The translations under genes and the position numbers were made by a program. A stretch of DNA of 64,000 nucleotides from Pycnopodia helianthoides. Its lineage: Eukaryota; Echinodermata; Asteroidea; Forcipulatida; Asteriidae. The stretch lies in contig CM063255.1 in assembly GCA_032158295.1 (NCBI GenBank), positions 10,134,094 through 10,198,093 on the forward strand. The letters are read 5' to 3'. The notes under the pieces are model-generated. The model was not told the DNA's origin. It did no database searches and saw nothing but the letters and a program-made list of their open reading frames with translations. This document shows positions 58,221 to 64,000 of this stretch, piece after piece. Within the stretch, counting starts at the first letter, position 1, and each line of letters begins with the position of its first letter.

Positions 58221-58599
58221 TTAAAGACACTGGACACCTTTGGTAATTGTCAAAGACCAGTCTTCTCACTTGGTGTATCTCAACATATGCACAAAATAAC
58301 AAACCTGTGCAAATTTGAACTCAATTGGTCGTCGAAGTTGCGAGATAATAATGGAAGAAAAAACACCCTTGTCACACGAAGTTGTGTGCTTTCAGATGCT
58401 TGATTTCGAGACCTCACGCGTGAGGTCTCGAAATCAATTCAAATATTTTACTGAGAAATTACTTCTTTCTCAAAAACTACGTTACTTCAGAGGGAGTCGT
58501 TTCTCACAATGTTTTATAGCTCTCCATTGCTCGTAACCAAGCAAGTTTTTATGCTAAAAACTATTTTGAGTAATTACCAATAGTGTCCAGTGCTTTTAA
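58221..58599 (+). mobile_element. TTAA MITE, family R2
   Basis: TTAAAGACACTGGACACCTT at the left and AGTGTCCAGTGCTTTTAA at the right. The central palindrome GAGACCTCACGCGTGAGGTC is intact. Confidence 0.9.
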
Positions 58600-58608
58600 T
58601 ACAGAGTA

Positions 58609-59289
58609 GGGTCTAGTTTCATAGAGCTGATTTAAGCAGACAATTTTGCTTATAAATCATCCGCTTAGCAAAAATGCGCAGGATACATCCACAAATTGTA
58701 CATGTGACATGCTACTTTGGCTGGTTACAATATTATACTCACCAGAATAAGGTTACCAGTCAAAAGTGGTTGTCGTGTACCATGTATGACTGGTAAATCT
58801 ACTCATTTCTGCTAAGCAGACATTGTTTAAGCACTAGGTTCCTGATAAAGTGTTTAAAGGAACATTACAGAATTGGTCAGAAAAAAACTTGTAAAATATA
58901 CTTTTTGATCACAGATTTACATAAAACTTACACGGTGTAATGATGATGGTGGAAGAAAACATCCCTTGAAATATTTCCGTCTGAAATGCCATATTTAATG
59001 AGAAATGAATAAACTAATTTTCCGATTGGAGTTTATCGCTCAGTGAGCGTTTTATTCATTTGTTGAATCTATATGATTTCATGCAAATGTGTAATCGGTT
59101 TTTCACTATTTTCTCGTGACCCAGATGGCCGATCGATCTCAAACTTCTACAGGTTTGTCAGTTTATGTATATGGTGGACTACATAAAGTGCTTACACTGC
59201 CAGCAACTGTTTTGTTAGCAAAAACCTATTCTGTAATGTTCCTTTAAGCACAAATTCTTCCGATAAAGCGGCTCTATGAAATTGGGCCC
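58609..59289. mobile_element. MITE family R3, interrupted by an inverted R1
   Basis: The left end, TAGTTTCATAGAGCTGATTT, pairs with GGCTCTATGAAATTGGGCCC at the right. An R1 element fills 58854-59247, with TTAA on both sides. Confidence 0.85.
58854..59247 (-). mobile_element. TTAA MITE, family R1, inverted, nested in R3
   Basis: TTAAAGGAACATTACAGAAT and its inverse. The body reads as the complement of the other R1 copies. Confidence 0.9.
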
Positions 59290-59540
59290 AGATGTCTGAC
59301 GCAACATTCCAATCCACTATGAACGCACATACAAATTCAATAGGTTCTCACCCCAAGGGGTATAAATGGATACCTGGATGGAAGGTAGATATTGCTGGTT
59401 TGAATGATTGGCAACCTGTGCGCCCATTTGCTGCCGGTGTGGCAGGAGATTCCCTCCCTGGGAGATTCTGTCCCAAATACGGCGAATTGTGTTGAAATTT
59501 CGTCTGACAGCGTCCCCTTTTGACTCTACTTCCCTACATG

Positions 59541-59903
59541 TTAAAGGCACAGTACACGTTCGGTAATGACGCTGAAAATTAATGGCAATAAAAAACTTAC
59601 TCGGTAAGAAGGACAGCAGCTTTGGGTAGTATAATGAATTTTGAGAAACTTTTAACTTCGAAGTACTATCGGTTATGGAAAATATATCACTTTTTATTCA
59701 CCAAAATTTGAATCTGTGTGTACTCCTATGGGGAATATTCTTCCTGCGTGGAAATATTCGCTCCGGTTTTTCGGTAATATCTCAAAAACGCGACCACCTT
59801 TTGAAGTGAAACTTTCACAGGTTAGTTGTATATGTACCTGCATTTAAAATAGGATTAACACAATCAGTAGGCTCTAAGTACCAAACGTGTACGGTGCCTT
59901 TAA
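59541..59903 (+). mobile_element. TTAA MITE, family R5
   Basis: TTAAAGGCACAGTACACGTT at the left and ACGTGTACGGTGCCTTTAA at the right, a good inverse pair of about 19 bases. Confidence 0.85.
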
Positions 59904-59929
59904 TTCACCGTACGGCCGGCAATCTCACA

Positions 59930-60082
59930 CCAGGGGATAGAATCGTGGCCTGTGACAACGGTGCTGCATACTCCAAAGGAGTTGAGATGGTCTCAGTAAT
60001 GATTAAGGTCCACTAAACTGGGGTAGTAATACTAGTGTAAGGCACTTTGAGACAGTGTTTAAAAGCGCATAATAAATGTGTG
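59930..60082 (+). mobile_element. LINE/SINE 3' tail fragment
   Basis: Ends GTAAGGCACTTTGAGACAGT followed by AAAAGCGCATAATAAATGTG, typical of the 3' tail shared by tRNA SINEs and their LINE partners. No head was seen. Confidence 0.4.
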
Positions 60083-60106
60083 TTTTTATACATGTATTAT
60101 TTTTGT

Positions 60107-60488
60107 AAGGTATCATACAGGAATGGTATAGAGCTGACAAAATAGTCGCAGACAGTGTTCATGTTTTGTGTGATCAATCATACGAAATAACAAACCTGTG
60201 AAAACTTGGGCTTAATCCGTTGGGCGAGTCTGGAGAAAAATAGTGAAAAACCACGCTCAATTATCTACATGTAAACACATTGTCCTTAATTTTGGTTGTA
60301 TCAACCGAAATCAGAGTTGTTGCGATTTTTTTAGGGTTTCAGATACAGTTTTCTCAAATATGACGATCATTTCAGAGGGAAAAATTTTACAGAAAAATGG
60401 TTCTAGTATGAACTTCATAGTAAGTAAACTTTCAGACTAAAATTGAACAATGAGTTTTTGTACCGCTACAAATACTGTATAATACCTT
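60107..60488 (+). mobile_element. TTAA-type MITE, family R7
   Basis: AAGGTATCATACAGGAATGG at the left; the right end is near CTGTATAATACCTT. The core ACAAACCTGTGAAAACTTGG begins about 82 bases in, and the second module ATCATTTCAGAGGGAAA follows. Confidence 0.7.
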
Positions 60489-61047
60489 TTTGAAAAGAAA
60501 ATCGAGAACATACAAAAAGACATACAAATAATGCGAACAAACGGTTGAGTGAGCTTGTATCATATTTTAATTTCAATTTACAATACACTGTACATTTCTC
60601 GATAATTATCTGTAGTTATTTTTAAACTAGTCATTTAAATCAAAAAATATCCGTCTAAAAATATCTCTTTCGAACCAACGATCCAGGCATATGTTTTCTT
60701 AAGCCACATACATTACTTGAAATCGCTACTCCTGCTAAGCACGTTTTTATTCCTGTGGAACATTTACATTAATTGGTACAAATATCAGCTGAACACATTC
60801 CTCACATTTAAAATACTTCTGCCTTTTACATAATTACGATACAGAAATACATTGCACGCGATACCGCTGATAACATTTTCCAGACGAACTTCACAATGTC
60901 CAATACGCACACCGGGCTTTACATAAAAGCACATTACGAACTTTACAAGTCTCTTTCGTCTCGAAAAAACACAAAAAACCCAACCTTCAAAAAATGTATT
61001 GGGTGTTTTAAACGAGTTTGACATTTCCCGCGCTTTTGCTTATCCCC

Positions 61048-61406
61048 TTAACGGCACTGGACACGTTTGGTAATTGTCGAAGACCAGTATTCTCACTTGG
61101 TGTATCCCAACACATGCATAAAATAACAAACCTGTGAAAATTTGGGCTCAATTAGTCTTCGAATTTGCAAGAGAATATTGAAAGAAAAAACATTACTCTG
61201 TGTGCTTTCGTAATAAAAGGCTTCATCTGAAGTCTTTTATTATTTGAGTGAGAAATTACCTCTTTCTCAAAAAACTATGTTACTTCAGAGGGAGCCGTTT
61301 TTAAAAATGTTTTATACTATCAACAGCTCTCCATTGCTCGTTACCAAGTAAGTTTTTAATGCTAACAATTATTTTTAGTAATTACCAAAAGTGTCCAGTG
61401 CCTTTA
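61048..61406 (+). mobile_element. TTAA MITE, R2 type
   Basis: TTAACGGCACTGGACACGTT at the left and AAGTGTCCAGTGCCTTTA at the right. The internal palindrome is changed to AAAAGGCTTCATCTGAAG. Confidence 0.85.
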
Positions 61407-61916
61407 GTGTTTTCAGAGCTCTTTCTTCAGACAGGCTGTCTCTAGAAAAACGAGCCCACGCTATGCTGATTAACGTCAGGTTTGGCAGTAAAATTGATCT
61501 CCATATCCTCCAGAATATTAAACTTGACTTAATGAGTAACGATTGTCGATGACATGTTTTGGCAGTAGACAAGTTTATTTAAACAGTCGTTGGTTTGCTG
61601 GAATTGCTTAGACATGTACTAGTCTCCACAATCAAACCGAGAACTGAATACTGGTTATGTCGCGTCCTCGCTCAAGTGACAGTGGAGACTAAGTTCTCGT
61701 TTGTCATCACAATAGAGGCAGTAAGAAGTCTCAAATTGTTCACATTGTCGTGAATGAATATGGTTGAGTGTTTAATGAACTACAATCTATAGGATGGCCT
61801 TCACTTCGTTACAAAGACACACATCAAACGGCACGGTCAACAAACTTCTTCTATTTGTTCTCGAGAACATCTCAGTTGACCAATACTTAACCCTAATCCT
61901 GACCTTAACCCTGACC

Positions 61917-62302
61917 TTAAAGAAACTGGACACCTTTGGTAATTGTCAAAGACCAGTCTTCTCCCTTGGTGTATCTCAACATATGCACAAAATAACAAAC
62001 CTGTGAAAATTTGAACTCAATTGGTCGTCGAAGTTGCGAGATAATAATGGAAGAAAAAACCTTGTCACACGAAGTTGTGTGCTTTCAGATGCTTGATTTC
62101 GAGACCTCACGCGTGAGGTCTCAAAATCAGTTCAAATATTTTACTGAGAAATGACTTCTTCCTCAAAAACTACGTTACTTCAGAGGGAGCCGTTTCTCAC
62201 AATGTTTTATACTATCAACAGCTCTCCATTGCTCGTTACCAAGTAAGTTTTTATGCTAACAATTATTTCAAGTAATTACCAACAGTGTCCAGTGCCTTTA
62301 AC
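61917..62302 (+). mobile_element. TTAA MITE, family R2, in a TTAACCCTGACC-rich site
   Basis: TTAAAGAAACTGGACACCTT at the left and AGTGTCCAGTGCCTTTAA at the right. It is flanked by telomere-like degenerate TTAACCCTGACC words on both sides, a sequence rich in TTAA targets. Confidence 0.9.
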
Positions 62303-63367
62303 CCTCACCCTATTAACCCAAGCACTTTGGTCAAAGCTGTGTCCACGTGTACACCAGCTTACCAATTTTTAAACAGCAATGTCCGAAGTGTAGAATGAAT
62401 ATCTTACTGTACTTGTTTTGAACAACAAAAACAAGCACGTTATCTTTCTTTCAAAGAGCTGCCTAATCATTATCCGCATTATCTATAAGCCATTGTATTT
62501 TCTTATTACAAATGTTAATGTGGAAATAAATGTTACTTTGAATTGAGTTTGAATTGAATTGAATTTGTGTATCGGCCCTTTCTTTTGTTTTCAAACATCG
62601 ACCACTATTTTGTAGGGGGCAGCCTCGGGTATCACAAACAAGAGTTGGGACAAATTTGTCATCAACTATAATGAAGAATAAATGCGCTTGTTTGGTCGGC
62701 ACAATTGATTTATCCGTATTAATGGTTTAATATGTTTGTGTAAAAATGATACTTTTATTTTTGTTTATTTATTTGTTGTTGTTGCTGTTGGTTGCAATGA
62801 AAGATACCCTCAAGGTTGGCAAATCTTGCGGCTTTGAGGTTACAAAAGAAAGATCTAAAAATAAATTTGAAACGTGACGCGAATGAATTTCAATTCGTTG
62901 TATATGCAAGGCCACAGAAAATGTCGGCCACATTTTCGAGGACGGACGGTGCGCACTGAAATGTATCGGTTTTTTCCCTTTTAATGGCCAATTTAACTTG
63001 ATGCCCGAACTGGTCTTACCTTTCTCATTACACCAGCTTGTCGTTAATAGCTAGTGGCATCCTTTTGGAAAATTGCCAATACATGTATTTCTTTATTCGT
63101 TTGTAAATCGCCACAAAAATGGCAAGTGATGAATGATCATCATACAAGAGCCAGTAAAATATATCCAGGCCGTCTATACATTCCATACGCAGTCATGTGC
63201 AGCCTATTACTTTGTTGCTGCAAAGCCTAGGCAGTTTTTCACTGATAACCCAGCAACTCAGTCTGCCCATGGTCGGCCATTTTGAGAGTCACACTGCATG
63301 TTAAGACATTGAGCGTGTAACGACGGGCGCGTCGCCTATCGAGCACGGTAACACACGTGGTAACCAG
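62303..63367. other. Gene-free stretch
   Basis: No gene recognised. Spacer sequence with a short TGTTGT run near 62775. Confidence 0.5.
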
Positions 63368-63556
63368 GACTCAATTTCATAGAGCTGCTCAAGCAGAAAA
63401 CAGTGCTTAGTCATTCCCTGAGCAAGAATAAGCAGATACCAGTCACAGATTGTACATGTGACATGGTATTTTGGCGGGTAACCTCATTCTGGGAGGCATG
63501 CTTTTTCTGTGCTTGGCTACTTTTTTGTGCTTGAGCAGCTCTATGAAATTGGGCCC
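63368..63556. mobile_element. MITE family R3
   Basis: ACTCAATTTCATAGAGCTGC at the left and GCAGCTCTATGAAATTGGGC at the right. Uninterrupted, so it shows the empty state for the nested copies at 28726 and 58609. Confidence 0.85.
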
Positions 63557-63757
63557 AGCTCCCACAATGGCACAACCAAGATGTTAACTGTGATGACGTC
63601 AGGTTGAATTGGGCCAATAAGACAAATGTAAACTGTTCCTGGAACATTCTTTTTGAAGAGGCACCAAAGCAATGTCTGGGGGTCATAGAGGCACCACGCC
63701 TGCATGCGGCATCGAGCCTGGCTTCGACCTTTCATTATAATGATACCAAAAATGCAG

Positions 63758-64000
63758 TTAAAGGCAAAGTACACGTTTGGTAATGACTCTGAAAATTAAT
63801 GGCAATAAAAACTTACTTGGTAAGAAGGGCAGCAGTTTTGGGTAGTTTTACTAGAATAATGAATTTTGAGAAACTTTTAACTTTGAAGTACTACGGTTAT
63901 GGAAAATGTATCACTTTTTATTCCAGACTGTGTATTCCTATGGGGAATATTCTTCCTGGTAGAAATATTCGCTCCGGTTCTTCGGTGATATTTCAAAAAC
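63758..64000 (+). mobile_element. TTAA MITE, family R5, cut by the window end
   Basis: TTAAAGGCAAAGTACACGTT at the left. The body matches 59541-59903 closely. Confidence 0.85.

Overview
The window is nuclear DNA from a marine deuterostome, most likely an echinoderm and probably a sea star. This rests on three things: intron-containing animal genes, a tandem pair of intronless rhodopsin-type GPCRs like the lineage-specific expansions known in echinoderms, and a very high load of short non-autonomous transposons and tRNA-derived SINEs. The species assignment is an inference; the animal and deuterostome character is well supported.

Layout. 1-6300: two tandem class A GPCR genes on the plus strand (862-1866 and 5286-6281), duplicated with their 5' flanks. 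6300-16500: repeat-rich DNA with one isolated exon-like fragment resembling a DyP-type peroxidase (about 13182-13433) and a possible first exon on the minus strand (15806-15896). 16530-28336: two tandem plus-strand genes for Golgi carbohydrate sulfotransferases of the CHST8-14 (HNK-1ST) type. The first has three coding exons and two single-base frameshifts; the second has four coding exons and is intact. 28337-36118: nested transposons, a LINE remnant, and a minisatellite with a higher-order period. 36119-39409: a three-exon MRPS14 gene (mitochondrial ribosomal protein uS14m) on the minus strand, assembled here from splice sites and homology because no single open frame shows it. 39410-44564: transposons. 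44565-45389: a single-exon P-loop sulfotransferase-like gene on the minus strand. 45390-64000: no gene recognised, but densely packed MITEs, many end to end or nested.

How the genes relate. The GPCRs are plasma-membrane receptors with no functional link to the rest that can be seen. The two CHST genes and the cytosolic-type sulfotransferase-like gene are all predicted PAPS-dependent enzymes, but they belong to different families and no pathway is shown by the sequence. MRPS14 is a housekeeping mitoribosome gene.

The most unusual signal is non-genic. At least six families of about 350-400 bp MITEs have different terminal inverted repeats, but all are bounded by TTAA and share two internal modules at similar distances from their ends. 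Nested insertions inside another MITE family show a TTAA on both sides, which points to piggyBac-like or Kolobok-like mobilisation. No transposase gene was seen.
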